Positions 1-8,140 of a stretch of DNA of 64,000 nt are shown here, one piece after another. The stretch spans positions 2,976,001 through 3,040,000 of the forward strand of contig CAVVGO010000005.1 in NCBI GenBank assembly GCA_963747835.1. The letters are read 5' to 3'. The stretch is from JAJPKK01 sp963747835 (lineage in GTDB: Bacteria; Pseudomonadota; Alphaproteobacteria; Rhizobiales; Xanthobacteraceae). Position 1 is the stretch's first letter. Each line of letters begins with the position of its first letter. The position numbers and the translations under genes are program-made. The notes beneath the pieces are model-generated. The model was given only the letters and a program-made list of their open reading frames with translations. It had not been told where the DNA came from and made no database searches.

Positions 1-84
1 AAGTAAGTAGCCACGCGAGTGGCCAAATGCGGCGGCCACGCAGATGAAAATGGCCGTCGAGGACGCTCGGCACAAGGCCGGGCC
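1..84. other. intergenic end, downstream of rplO
   Basis: This short stretch follows the rplO stop codon on the minus strand. In this gene order secY normally comes next, but no part of a secY reading frame is recognisable here, so it probably starts beyond the window edge. Only a small inverted repeat (GTGGCC / GGCCAC, 20-40) is visible. Confidence 0.5.
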
Positions 85-573
85 TCACGCGGCGGCTTCG
101 CCCGTTTCCTTCTTCGGCGCGAGGATCTTGACCGACCCGCCCGCCTTTTCAACCGCCGCGACCGCGGATTTGGACGCGCCATGAACCGCGAAGGTAAGCG
201 CCGCTTTGATCTCGCCCTTGCCGAGCAGGCGCACGCCATGCTTTGCCCGCCGCAGAACGCCTGCGCGCACCAGTGCCTCGGCGTCGACCGTGTCCTTACC
301 GTCGAGCGTACCTTTGTCGATCGCCTGCTGGACCCGGTCGAGATTAACCTCGTTCAATTCAAGCGCGAATATATTGGTGAACCCGCGCTTTGGCAGCCGC
401 CGGTGCAGCGGCATCTGGCCGCCCTCAAAGCCTTTGATGCGCACGCCGGTTCGCGCGGTCTGACCCTTGCCACCGCGCCCGCCGGTCTTGCCCTTGCCGG
501 ACCCGATGCCGCGGCCGATGCGCATGCGGCCTTTGCGGGAGCCCGCATTGTCGGAAATCTCATTGAGCTTCAT
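85..573 (-). CDS. rplO: 50S ribosomal protein L15
   Basis: L15 is a late-assembling protein of the large ribosomal subunit that contacts 23S rRNA. The 162-residue product opens with MKLNEISDNAGSRK and has the Gly/Lys/Arg-rich N-terminal segment (residues 15-45, GRGIGSGKGKTGGRG) that threads into rRNA, followed by the usual GFEGGQMPLHRRLPKRGF motif. The length is normal for alphaproteobacteria, with a short Ala-rich tail. It is the last spc-operon gene in the window, 52 bases after rpmD, and is probably co-transcribed with it. Confidence 0.97.
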   Translation of the reverse strand: MKLNEISDNAGSRKGRMRIGRGIGSGKGKTGGRGGKGQTARTGVRIKGFEGGQMPLHRRLPKRGFTNIFALELNEVNLDRVQQAIDKGTLDGKDTVDAEALVRAGVLRRAKHGVRLLGKGEIKAALTFAVHGASKSAVAAVEKAGGSVKILAPKKETGEAAA

Positions 574-625
574 GACCTGAATTCCTCGCGCCCACTGCCC
601 TGCAATCTATCGCCGCGCGCGGCGA

Positions 626-820
626 TCACTCCTTCTCGACGACGCGCACGATGTGCGCCACCTTGGCGATCATGCCGCGGGTCGAGGGCGTATCCGGCAC
701 CTCGGCGACGCGGCCGATGCGGTTGAGCCCGAGCCCGATAAGGGTCTCGCGCTGATCGTGACGGCGGCGGATTGCGCTGCCGGTCTGTTCGACCTTGATG
801 GTTTTCTTCGCATTCGCCAT
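626..820 (-). CDS. rpmD: 50S ribosomal protein L30
   Basis: L30 is a small large-subunit protein. The 64-residue product contains the family core, with IKVEQTGSAIRR at residues 8-19 and the conserved LGLNRIGR motif near residues 30-37. Length is normal. It lies between rpsE (20 bases upstream) and rplO in the conserved spc order, so it is expected to be co-transcribed with them. Identification rests on both sequence and position. Confidence 0.97.
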   Translation of the reverse strand: MANAKKTIKVEQTGSAIRRRHDQRETLIGLGLNRIGRVAEVPDTPSTRGMIAKVAHIVRVVEKE

Positions 821-840
821 GGCGCGCTCCGCAATCCTGG

Positions 841-1398
841 TTATTCGGTGGTTGTGACTTCGGCGTCGCCCTCGCGGCGGCGCGCCTGCAGCGACGACAC
901 CTTGACGTTGCGCCGTGCTGCGACCGAGCGCGGGGAGTCCTGATGCTTGAGAGCATCGAAGGTTGCCCGCACCATGTTGTAGGGATTGGACGAGCCGATC
1001 GACTTCGCCACCACGTCCTGCACCCCGAGGGTCTCGAACACGGCGCGCATCGGGCCGCCGGCAATGATGCCGGTGCCGGGCACGGCGGCGCGCAGGAACA
1101 CCTTGCCGGCCCCGTGGCGGCCCATGACGTCATGATGGAGCGTACGGCCCTCGCGCAACGGCACCCGCACCAGGGAGCGTTTGGCGGCATCCGTCGCCTT
1201 GCGGATCGCCTCCGGCACCTCGCGTGCCTTGCCGTGGCCGAAGCCGACCCGGCCCTTCTGGTCGCCGACGACGACAAGCGCCGCGAAGCCGAAGCGCCGG
1301 CCACCCTTCACGACCTTGGCGACGCGGTTGATATGGACGAGCTTGTCCGTGAACTCGCTGTCCCGCTCTTCCCGGTGATGTTCGCGCTCACGTGCCAT
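841..1398 (-). CDS. rpsE: 30S ribosomal protein S5
   Basis: S5 sits at the mRNA entry side of the small subunit and affects decoding accuracy. The 185-residue product has the double-stranded-RNA-binding N-terminal fold, with VHINRVAKVVKGGRRFGF at about residues 21-38, and the C-terminal domain with PGTGIIAGGPMRAVFE. The charged leader MAREREHHREERD is typical of Hyphomicrobiales. It follows rplR after 90 bases, one of the wider gaps in this operon. Confidence 0.97.
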   Translation of the reverse strand: MAREREHHREERDSEFTDKLVHINRVAKVVKGGRRFGFAALVVVGDQKGRVGFGHGKAREVPEAIRKATDAAKRSLVRVPLREGRTLHHDVMGRHGAGKVFLRAAVPGTGIIAGGPMRAVFETLGVQDVVAKSIGSSNPYNMVRATFDALKHQDSPRSVAARRNVKVSSLQARRREGDAEVTTTE

Positions 1399-1488
1399 GA
1401 CGAATATCCGTTTCCGTTCGGGTCTCGACCCGCTTCGATATTGCGCCTGATCTTGTCCGAAAAGTCTGCAACTCCTCGGGATCGGGCG

Positions 1489-1845
1489 TTAGAAATCCAG
1501 CCCGCCTTCGCGGGCCGCGTCCGCCAGCGCCTTGACGCGGCCGTGATAGAGGTAGTTCCCGCGGTCGAACACCACTTCCGTGACGCCCGCCGCGGCGGCG
1601 CGTTCGGCAACGAGCTTGCCCACCGCCTTGGCGGCGCCGATGTCGGCCCCGGTCTTGAGCGTGCCGCGGAGGTCCTTCTCGAGCGAGGAGGCCGCCGCGA
1701 CCGTCGCACCTTTGCGGTCGTCGATCACCTGGGCATAGATATGCTTGGAGGACCGGAACACGCTCAGGCGCGGCCGCAACCCTGCGGCCGCCTTGATGGT
1801 GCGGCGGATGCGCGCCTTGCGCCTGTCGACTTGTTTAGTGGCCAT
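1489..1845 (-). CDS. rplR: 50S ribosomal protein L18
   Basis: L18 binds 5S rRNA and helps dock it onto the large subunit together with L5. The 118-residue product shows RPRLSVFRSSKHIYAQVIDD (residues 24-43), the family core, and ends with the usual YHGRVKALADAAREGGLDF-type C-terminus. Length is normal. It lies 12 bases downstream of rplF, in tight operon spacing. Confidence 0.97.
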   Translation of the reverse strand: MATKQVDRRKARIRRTIKAAAGLRPRLSVFRSSKHIYAQVIDDRKGATVAAASSLEKDLRGTLKTGADIGAAKAVGKLVAERAAAAGVTEVVFDRGNYLYHGRVKALADAAREGGLDF

Positions 1846-1857
1846 CGCCGGCTCCCG

Positions 1858-2391
1858 TCACTTCTTCTTGCCTTCCTTACGGAAGATGTATTCGCCCGCG
1901 TATTTCACGCCCTTGCCCTTGTAGGGCTCGGGCGGGCGGAAACCGCGGATTTCCGCCGCGACTTGTCCGACTTTTTGCTTGTCGATGCCCGACACCACGA
2001 CTTCGGTCGGCTTCGGGGTCGCAATCGTAATGCCATCGGGAATCGCGAAGACCACATCGTGGCTATAGCCGAGCGCGATCTGCAGGTTTTTGCCCTGGAC
2101 CGCGGCGCGATAGCCGACGCCGGTGATCTCAAGCTTGCTTTCGTAACCCTTGGTGACACCGCCAACGAGGTTGGCGACGAGCGTGCGCGAGGTACCCCAC
2201 ATGGAGAGCGCGCGCTTGGTATCGGAGCGCGGATCGACCTTGATGGCGCCCTTGTCCAGCTTCACCTCGATTTCGTCGGGCACCAGGAACTGGAGGGAAC
2301 CTTTCGGACCCTTCATCTTCACCAGTTGGCCCTCGACGGTTGCGGTGACGCCCGACGGGACCGTCACCACCTTCTTGCCGATGCGTGACAT
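1858..2391 (-). CDS. rplF: 50S ribosomal protein L6
   Basis: L6 lies near the factor-binding site of the large subunit. The chosen start gives MSRIGKKVVTVPSG and a 177-residue protein of normal size; an in-frame ATG 63 bases upstream would add a non-homologous 21-residue leader that overlaps rpsH, so it was rejected. The diagnostic C-terminal signature RPPEPYKGKGVKYAGE is present near residues 150-165. The gene starts 10 bases after rpsH ends. Confidence 0.97.
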   Translation of the reverse strand: MSRIGKKVVTVPSGVTATVEGQLVKMKGPKGSLQFLVPDEIEVKLDKGAIKVDPRSDTKRALSMWGTSRTLVANLVGGVTKGYESKLEITGVGYRAAVQGKNLQIALGYSHDVVFAIPDGITIATPKPTEVVVSGIDKQKVGQVAAEIRGFRPPEPYKGKGVKYAGEYIFRKEGKKK

Positions 2392-2401
2392 GACAATCCT
2401 C

Positions 2402-2800
2402 TCAGAACACCGTGCACAGGATTTCGCCGCCCACATTGGCGTCGCGTGCGGCATGATCCGCCATTACGCCCTTGGGGGTCGATACGATCGCCACCCCGAG
2501 GCCGTTGTTGATGCGCGGCAGGTTTTTCACCGATACGTAAACCCGGCGGCCCGGCTTCGACACCCGCTCGATCACCCGGATGACCGGCGCGCCGTCGAAA
2601 TATTTGAGCTCGATCTCGAACTCGCTGCGGCCGTCGGTGCGCTGCATCGTCGAATAGTCGCGGATATACCCCTCGCTCTTGAGCACTTCAAGCACACTCT
2701 GCCGCAGCTTCGAGCCCGGCGTCGACACCTTCGGCTTGGTGCGGCTCTGGGCGTTGCGGATGCGGGTAATCATATCGCCGATCGGATCGTTCAGATTCAT
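2402..2800 (-). CDS. rpsH: 30S ribosomal protein S8
   Basis: S8 binds the central domain of 16S rRNA, and in many bacteria it is the translational repressor of the spc operon. The 132-residue product begins MNLNDPIGDMITRIRNAQ and contains the C-terminal GLGVAIVSTPKGVMAD motif used for rRNA recognition. Length is normal. It sits between rpsN (13 bases upstream) and rplF. Whether S8 regulates this operon here cannot be read from the sequence. Confidence 0.97.
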   Translation of the reverse strand: MNLNDPIGDMITRIRNAQSRTKPKVSTPGSKLRQSVLEVLKSEGYIRDYSTMQRTDGRSEFEIELKYFDGAPVIRVIERVSKPGRRVYVSVKNLPRINNGLGVAIVSTPKGVMADHAARDANVGGEILCTVF

Positions 2801-2813
2801 CGTCGCCCGCTCC

Positions 2814-3119
2814 TTACCAGCTCGACTTGACGAGGCCGGGGATCAAGCCCTTCGAGCCGTATTCCCGCATGGCGATGCGGCTCATCTTGAGCTTGCGGTA
2901 ATAGGCACGCGGACGCCCCGTCACCTCGCAGCGATTGCGGATGCGGGTCGCCGAGCCGTTGCGCGGCAGCGCCGCGAGCTTGATGGCGGCCTCGAAGCGC
3001 TCCTCGAGCGGTCTTGCCTTGTCATAGGCGACCGCCTTGAGGCGCGACCGCTTACCGGCGAACTTCTTGGTCATCCGGCGGCGCCGGTTGTTCTTCTCGA
3101 TCGAACTGGTCTTCGCCAT
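2814..3119 (-). CDS. rpsN: 30S ribosomal protein S14 (long, zinc-independent form)
   Basis: S14 is a small-subunit head protein. The 101-residue product is the long form without the CxxC zinc knuckle. It has MAKTSSIEKNNRRRRM at the N-terminus and the diagnostic RCEVTGRPRAYYRKLKMSRI segment at about residues 63-82. It is the normal housekeeping S14 of this group and sits in the expected place between rplE and rpsH. Confidence 0.97.
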   Translation of the reverse strand: MAKTSSIEKNNRRRRMTKKFAGKRSRLKAVAYDKARPLEERFEAAIKLAALPRNGSATRIRNRCEVTGRPRAYYRKLKMSRIAMREYGSKGLIPGLVKSSW

Positions 3120-3160
3120 ACTTGTCTCCTAGGCATCCGCGTCTGAGAGTGTCGCCACCC

Positions 3161-3925
3161 TCACTGCCGGAACGGGAAATTGAAGGCCGTCAAAAGCGCG
3201 CGCGCCTCGTCGTCGGAGCGCGCGGTTGTGCATACCGTGATGTCCATGCCCCAGATCTCCGCCGTCTTGTCGTAATCGATCTCGGGGAAAACGATGTGCT
3301 CCTTGAGGCCTAGCGAATAGTTGCCACCGCCGTCGAAGCTTTTCGGATTGAGGCCGCGGAAGTCGCGTACCCGCGGCAGCGCGATGTTGATCAGGCGGTC
3401 GATGAACTCGAACATGCGCGCTTTGCGCAGCGTCACCTTGCACCCGATCGGCTGGTTCTCGCGCAGCTTGTACGTCGAGATCGCCTTGCGGGACTTGGTG
3501 ATCACCGGCCTCTGGCCGGAAATCAGCGCCAGATCGGCCGCTGCCGATTCTACCTTCTTGCGGTCGGCGACTGCCTCGCCGATGCCCATGTTGATCACGA
3601 TCTTCTCGATCACCGGCACCTGCATGGCGTTCTTGTAGCCGAACTGCTCGACCAGCTTCTTGCGCACCACGGTATCGAACTCGATGCGCAGGCGCGGCGG
3701 ACCCTTCGGCTCCGGCGGCGGAGGCGCGCCGTCGTCCTTGGCAGACTTATCGCCTCTGTCGCCCCTGTCCGATTTGGCCGACTTCTTGCCCTTTTCACCC
3801 TCCGGCTTGCCGGCGGCCTCCTTGGCGGCGCCCTCCTTGGCAGCCTTCGGAGGCTTCGCGGCCTTCGGCCCGCCGTCAGATTTGTCGGCCTTCTTGCCGG
3901 CCGGCTTCTTGTCGTCTTCAGCCAT
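3161..3925 (-). CDS. rplE: 50S ribosomal protein L5 with a 75-residue N-terminal extension
   Basis: L5 carries 5S rRNA into the large subunit. The conserved domain occupies about residues 76-254, with GYKNAMQVPVIEKIVINMG, LRENQPIGCKVTLR and RDFRGLNPKSFDG. Before it lies an extra segment of about 75 residues made almost only of Lys, Ala, Asp, Glu, Gly, Pro and Ser, so the protein is 254 residues against the usual 179-186. The start ATG overlaps the rplX stop by 8 bases, typical of translational coupling, and no start codon with a better site lies nearer the domain. The extension resembles the disordered basic tails of some ribosomal proteins; its role is unknown. Confidence 0.93.
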   Translation of the reverse strand: MAEDDKKPAGKKADKSDGGPKAAKPPKAAKEGAAKEAAGKPEGEKGKKSAKSDRGDRGDKSAKDDGAPPPPEPKGPPRLRIEFDTVVRKKLVEQFGYKNAMQVPVIEKIVINMGIGEAVADRKKVESAAADLALISGQRPVITKSRKAISTYKLRENQPIGCKVTLRKARMFEFIDRLINIALPRVRDFRGLNPKSFDGGGNYSLGLKEHIVFPEIDYDKTAEIWGMDITVCTTARSDDEARALLTAFNFPFRQ

Positions 3926-4235
3926 CGATCTCTACTCCCGAACGCTTGGCGACCCGTACCTTGCGGCCGTCGGTACCGATCTTGAAACCGACGCGCGTCG
4001 GCTTCCCATCCTTGGGATCGGCAATTGCGATATTGGACAGGTGGACCGGCAGCTCCTTCGAGATGATGCCGCCCTCCTGCTGGGCACTCTGGCGCTGATG
4101 GCGCTTGACTAGGTTGACGCCGCGCACCAGTGCGCGCGCTGCCCGCGGATTGACCTCGACGACCTCGCCGGTGCGGCCCTTGTCGCGTCCGGTCAGCACG
4201 ACGACCTTGTCGCCCTTGCGGATCTTCGCGGCCAT
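3918..4235 (-). CDS. rplX: 50S ribosomal protein L24
   Basis: L24 starts large-subunit assembly by binding the 5' domain of 23S rRNA. The 105-residue product has the KOW motif at its N-terminus (IRKGDKVVVLTGRDKGRTG, residues 5-23) and the conserved NLVKRHQR segment. Its ATG shares one base with the rplN stop (TGATG), and its end overlaps the rplE start by 8 bases, so three consecutive genes look translationally coupled. Confidence 0.96.
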   Translation of the reverse strand: MAAKIRKGDKVVVLTGRDKGRTGEVVEVNPRAARALVRGVNLVKRHQRQSAQQEGGIISKELPVHLSNIAIADPKDGKPTRVGFKIGTDGRKVRVAKRSGVEIDG

Positions 4236-4603
4236 CACAGCACCTCCGGGGCGAGCGAGATGATTTTCATGTGGTTCTTGGCGCGCAGCTCGCGCGGCAC
4301 CGGCCCGAAAATGCGGGTCCCGACCGGCTCCATCTGCGGATTGATCAGGACCGCGGCGTTGCGGTCGAACCGGATGACCGAGCCATCGGCGCGGCGGATG
4401 TCTTTCCTCACCCGCACCACGACGGCCTTCATCACGTCGCCCTTCTTGACGCGGCCGCGCGGGATCGCCTCCTTGACGGACACCACGATGACGTCGCCGA
4501 TCGTGGCATATTTGCGCTTGGAGCCGCCCAGCACCTTGATGCACATGACGCGCCGCGCGCCGGAATTATCCGCCACGTCGAGGTTGGTCTGCATCTGAAT
4601 CAT
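4235..4603 (-). CDS. rplN: 50S ribosomal protein L14
   Basis: L14 forms an intersubunit bridge and sits close to where silencing and recycling factors bind. The start gives MIQMQTNLDVADNSGARRV and a normal 122-residue protein with the family signature VKEAIPRGRVKKGDVMKAVV near residues 45-64. A longer reading from 4678 would add 25 unrelated residues overlapping rpsQ. This is the first gene of the spc set, 43 bases after rpsQ, with no clear promoter in the gap. Confidence 0.97.
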   Translation of the reverse strand: MIQMQTNLDVADNSGARRVMCIKVLGGSKRKYATIGDVIVVSVKEAIPRGRVKKGDVMKAVVVRVRKDIRRADGSVIRFDRNAAVLINPQMEPVGTRIFGPVPRELRAKNHMKIISLAPEVL

Positions 4604-4646
4604 GGGAGGCCTCTTTGTTTCGTTCTGTCGTGGGCGCCGTTGCGCC

Positions 4647-4892
4647 TTAAGTTGTTTTCTGTTCGCCCTGCAACACAATCCAGCGCTTCAGCTTGGAAAT
4701 CGGCGAATGCTCCTCGATCTTGACGATGTCGCCTATTGCACATTCGTTCTTCTCGTCATGGGCGTAGTACTTCTTCGAGCTACGCACCGTCTTCTTCATC
4801 TGCGGATGGGTGAAGCGGCGCTCGACCCGCACGACCACGGTCTTGGCCTGCTTGTTGCTCACTACTTCGCCCTGCAAAACGCGCTTCGGCAT
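4647..4892 (-). CDS. rpsQ: 30S ribosomal protein S17
   Basis: S17 is a primary 16S rRNA-binding protein. The 81-residue product has the OB-fold core, with LQGEVVSNKQAKTVVVRVER at the N-terminus and YYAHDEKNECAIGDIVKIEE in the middle. Length is normal. It lies 11 bases downstream of rpmC at the end of the S10-type gene run and directly before rplN. Confidence 0.96.
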   Translation of the reverse strand: MPKRVLQGEVVSNKQAKTVVVRVERRFTHPQMKKTVRSSKKYYAHDEKNECAIGDIVKIEEHSPISKLKRWIVLQGEQKTT

Positions 4893-4903
4893 CTATCCGC
4901 TCC

Positions 4904-5107
4904 TTATTTCACGGCTGCCGCGCGCTTGGTCTGCGCGGCGGTCTTGATCCGGGCGATGTCGCGGCGGACTTCGCGCACCCGCGCCGTATTGGCGAGTTGC
5001 CCGGTCGCCCGCTGGAACCGCAGGTTGAACTGTTCCTTCTTGAGCTTGATGAGCTCGTCGTCGAGCTCATCCGGCGTCTTCGCCTTGAGGTCATCGCTCT
5101 TGAGCAT
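4904..5107 (-). CDS. rpmC: 50S ribosomal protein L29
   Basis: L29 lies at the polypeptide exit and helps dock trigger factor and the signal recognition particle. The product is 67 residues from the third of three consecutive ATG codons, chosen because the GGGG of the upstream GAGTAGGGG tract is then correctly spaced; starting at 5113 adds two Met residues. The core FNLRFQRATGQLANTARVRE is clear. It is tightly packed between rplP and rpsQ. Confidence 0.94.
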   Translation of the reverse strand: MLKSDDLKAKTPDELDDELIKLKKEQFNLRFQRATGQLANTARVREVRRDIARIKTAAQTKRAAAVK

Positions 5108-5116
5108 CATCATCCC

Positions 5117-5530
5117 CTACTCGGCAATGCGTTCGACAAAACGCGTCTTGATCGGCAGCTTGGCAGCCGCAAGGTTGAGCGCTTCCTTGGCAAGCACCGT
5201 CGGCACGCCGTCGATCTCGAACAGGATGCGACCGGGCTTGACCCGCACCACCCACAATTCGGGCGCGCCCTTGCCGGAGCCCATGCGGACTTCCAGCGGC
5301 TTCTTGGACACCGGCACATCCGGAAAAACCCGAATCCAAACCCGGCCGGCGCGCTTCATGTGGCGCGTCAGCGCACGCCGCGCCGCCTCGATCTGGCGCG
5401 CGGTCAGGCGGTCCGGCTCCATCGCCTTGAGACCGAACTGGCCGAAGCTCAAGGTCGCTCCGCTGGTCGCGGTTCCCTTGATCCGCCCCTTGTGCGCCTT
5501 ACGAAACTTGGTACGCGCCGGTTGTAGCAT
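5117..5530 (-). CDS. rplP: 50S ribosomal protein L16
   Basis: L16 helps place the acceptor stem of tRNA in the A site. The 137-residue product begins MLQPARTKFRKAHKGRIKG and has the two family signatures, around residues 57-72 (MKRAGRVWIRVFPDVP) and 80-95 (VRMGSGKGAPELWVVR). Length is normal. It follows rpsC after 39 bases and precedes rpmC by 9 bases. Confidence 0.97.
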   Translation of the reverse strand: MLQPARTKFRKAHKGRIKGTATSGATLSFGQFGLKAMEPDRLTARQIEAARRALTRHMKRAGRVWIRVFPDVPVSKKPLEVRMGSGKGAPELWVVRVKPGRILFEIDGVPTVLAKEALNLAAAKLPIKTRFVERIAE

Positions 5531-5569
5531 GGCACTACGCCTTCCTCGACCTTAAAAGCCCGTTCCGCT

Positions 5570-6265
5570 TCAGTTATCGCGACGCGGGCGGCCCGCTTCG
5601 CTCTCCGCCATGCGCTTGTCCTGCGCCATCGGATCGTGCTCCAGGATCTCGCCCTTGAAGATCCACACCTTGACGCCGCAGGTGCCGTAGGTGGTGAACG
5701 CGGTCGCGACGCCATAGTCGACGTCGGCGCGCAGCGTGTGCAACGGCACCCGGCCCTCGCGGTACCATTCCATCCGGGCGATTTCAGCGCCGCCGAGCCG
5801 GCCCGAGCAGTTTATGCGGATGCCTTCGGCGCCGAGCCGCATCGCCGACTGCACGGCGCGTTTCATGGCTCGCCGGAACGCCACCCGGCGCTCGAGTTGT
5901 TGGGCAATCGATTCGGCGACGAGCTTGGCATCGAGCTCGGGCTTCCTGATCTCGACGATGTTGATGACGACATCGCTGTCGGTGAGCTTGGCGACTTCCT
6001 TGCGCAGCTTCTCGATGTCGGCGCCCTTCTTGCCGATCACGACGCCGGGCCGGGCCGAATGAATGGTGACCCGGCATTTCTTGTGCGGACGCTCGATCAC
6101 GATTTTCGATACTGCCGCCTGTTTGAGCTGCTTGCCGAGCCGATCACGGATTTCCATGTCCTCGTGCAGCAGCTTGCCGTACTCGCCCTTGCCGGCGTAC
6201 CAGCGCGAGTCCCACGTCCGGTTGATGCCAAGACGCAGGCCTGTCGGATTGACCTTCTGACCCAT
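5570..6265 (-). CDS. rpsC: 30S ribosomal protein S3
   Basis: S3 forms part of the mRNA entry tunnel and its helicase activity. The 231-residue product starts MGQKVNPTGLRLGINRTWDS. It has a type-2 KH domain (RPGVVIGKKGADIEKLRKEV, about residues 72-91) and the C-terminal signature GRLGGAEIARMEWYREGRVP. It sits 10 bases after rplV in the conserved order. Confidence 0.97.
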   Translation of the reverse strand: MGQKVNPTGLRLGINRTWDSRWYAGKGEYGKLLHEDMEIRDRLGKQLKQAAVSKIVIERPHKKCRVTIHSARPGVVIGKKGADIEKLRKEVAKLTDSDVVINIVEIRKPELDAKLVAESIAQQLERRVAFRRAMKRAVQSAMRLGAEGIRINCSGRLGGAEIARMEWYREGRVPLHTLRADVDYGVATAFTTYGTCGVKVWIFKGEILEHDPMAQDKRMAESEAGRPRRDN

Positions 6266-6275
6266 CGGGGTGCTC

Positions 6276-6656
6276 CTAGGCGCCGGCCTCGACCTGACGG
6301 ACCACGATCGTCAGGTGCGAGAACGGCTTGAGAATTTTGCCGGAACGGCCGCGGCCGCGGGCATGAAAACGCTTGATGACGAGGCCCTTGCCGACGTGGG
6401 CACGGGCGACCACGAGATCATCGACGTCGAGATCGTGATTGTTCTCGGCGTTGGCGATTGCTGACTCCAGGCACTTGCGCACGTCCTTGGCGATGCGCTT
6501 GCGCGAGAACTCCAGGTCGGCAAGCGCGGCTTGAACCTTCTTGCCGCGAATGAGCTGCGCGAGGAGGTTGAGCTTCTGCGGGCTCACCCTCAGCATCTTG
6601 GCGACGGCCTTGGCCTCGGTATCCGCGAGGCTGCGGGGATGTGCGGTCTTGCTCAT
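6276..6656 (-). CDS. rplV: 50S ribosomal protein L22
   Basis: L22 lines the narrow part of the peptide exit tunnel and touches macrolides. The 126-residue product has the globular core (RVSPQKLNLLAQLIRGK) and the long beta-hairpin with RGRGRSGKILKPFSHLTIVV near the C-terminus. No hairpin deletion of the kind linked to macrolide resistance is evident. Length and position are normal. Confidence 0.97.
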   Translation of the reverse strand: MSKTAHPRSLADTEAKAVAKMLRVSPQKLNLLAQLIRGKKVQAALADLEFSRKRIAKDVRKCLESAIANAENNHDLDVDDLVVARAHVGKGLVIKRFHARGRGRSGKILKPFSHLTIVVRQVEAGA

Positions 6657-6667
6657 CGGGTCCTCGT

Positions 6668-6961
6668 TTACGCGCCCGGGCCCGGGGAGCGTTTTGCCTT
6701 CTTGTCCGACGAATGGCCGTGAAACGTACGGGTCGGCGCGAACTCGCCGAGCTTGTGACCGACCATCTCCTCGGTAATCATCACGGGGATATGCTTGTGC
6801 CCGTTATGGACCCCGAAGGTCAGGCCGACGAATTGCGGCAGGATGGTGGACCGGCGGCTCCACGTCTTGATCACGTCATGCCGTCCGGACGACCGCGAGA
6901 CCTCCGCCTTCTTGAGGAGGTAGCCGTCGACGAACGGACCTTTCCACACCGAGCGCGTCAT
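6668..6961 (-). CDS. rpsS: 30S ribosomal protein S19
   Basis: S19 is in the small-subunit head beside the A site. The 97-residue product begins MTRSVWKGPFVDGYLL and contains the signature MVGHKLGEFAPTRTFHGHS near residues 66-84, followed by a short basic tail. Length is within the usual range. It lies 12 bases downstream of rplB and 11 bases before rplV. Confidence 0.97.
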   Translation of the reverse strand: MTRSVWKGPFVDGYLLKKAEVSRSSGRHDVIKTWSRRSTILPQFVGLTFGVHNGHKHIPVMITEEMVGHKLGEFAPTRTFHGHSSDKKAKRSPGPGA

Positions 6962-6973
6962 CTTGTCCTCGCC

Positions 6974-7811
6974 TTACTTCTTCTTCCGCGCGTGGCGGTT
7001 AGAAATGATGAACTTGGTGGTCTTCTTGTTGGTCCGGGTCTTCTTGCCCTTGGTCGGGAAGCCCCACGGAGTGACCGGATGGCGCCCGCCGGAGGTGCGG
7101 CCCTCGCCGCCGCCGAGCGGGTGATCGACCGGGTTCATGGAGACGCCGCGATTGTGCGGACGCCAGCCGAGCCAACGGGTGCGGCCGGCCTTGCCGATCG
7201 AGATGTTCATGTGGTCGGGGTTCGATACCGCGCCGACGGTGCCCATGCAGCGGCCGTGGACGAGGCGCTGCTCGCCCGAATTGAGGCGCACAATCACGTA
7301 TTCCTGGTCGCGGCCGACGATCTGCGCATAGGCCCCGGCCGAGCGGGCGATCTGGCCGCCCTTGCCGATCTTGAGCTCGACATTGTGCACGATGGTGCCG
7401 ATCGGCATGTTGCCGACCGGCATGGCATTGCCGGGCTTCACGTCGACATGCTCGCCCGACACGATGGTGTCGCCTTCGCCGAGGCGTTGCGGGGCGAGGA
7501 TGTAGGACAGTCTCACCGTCACCGTACTTGATGAGCGCGATAAAACCGGTGCGGTTCGGATCGTATTCGATGCGCTCGACCCGGGCGGGCTGGTCGTGCT
7601 TCAGGCGCTTGAAGTCAACTGCGCGCAGCGCCTTCTTGTGGCCGCCGCCGCGGAACCGCACCGTAATGCGTCCGTTGTTGTTGCGCCCGCCGCTCGAAAT
7701 CTTGCCGACGGTCAGCGCCTTTACGGGCTCGCCCTTGTAGATTGCCGAACGGTCGACCAGGACCAGCTGGCGCTGGCCGGGAGTGGTCGGTTTGTAGGTC
7801 TTGAGTGCCAT
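6974..7811 (-). CDS. rplB: 50S ribosomal protein L2, reading frame broken by one extra base
   Basis: L2 is needed for subunit joining and peptidyl transfer. The first part (MALKTYKPTTPGQRQLVLVD to IKYGDGE) and the second part (LSYILAPQRLGEGDTIVSG to the HARKKK end) are both intact but lie in different frames. The switch is at 7511-7512, where GAG-A-CTG-TCC stands for the expected GAG-CTG-TCC (E-L-S). Removing one base gives a normal 278-residue L2 with the C-terminal GVSMNPVDHPLGGGEG signature. Because L2 is essential and both halves are well conserved, the extra base is most likely a sequencing or assembly error. Confidence 0.93.
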
Positions 7812-7840
7812 GGTGCCTTATCCCGCGCCCAAATCTTTTC

Positions 7841-8140
7841 TCAGAGCCCTGTCGTGACGTCGATGCGGTGGCCCTCTTCGAGGGTCACGATCGCGTTCTT
7901 CACGTCGGACAATTGCCCGCGCATGCCGCGGAAACTGCGAAGCTTGCCTTTACGGACCAGCGTGTTGACGCGCTTGACCTTGACGTCGAACAGTTTCTCC
8001 ACCGCTTCCTTGATCTGCGGCTTGGTGGCATGCGGTGCGACCCGGAAAATCACCTGGTTGCGCTCGGACGCCACGGTGGCCTTTTCGGTGATCACCGGCG
8101 ACAGGATGACGTCGTAGTGGCGCGGATCGTTGGTGGTCAT
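7841..8140 (-). CDS. rplW: 50S ribosomal protein L23
   Basis: L23 sits at the tunnel exit and is the main docking site for trigger factor and SRP. The 99-residue product begins MTTNDPRHYDVILSPVITEKAT and carries the RVNTLVRKGKLRSFRG segment contacting 23S rRNA. Its ATG overlaps the rplD stop by four bases (ATGA), consistent with coupled translation. It precedes rplB by 29 bases. Confidence 0.97.
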   Translation of the reverse strand: MTTNDPRHYDVILSPVITEKATVASERNQVIFRVAPHATKPQIKEAVEKLFDVKVKRVNTLVRKGKLRSFRGMRGQLSDVKNAIVTLEEGHRIDVTTGL

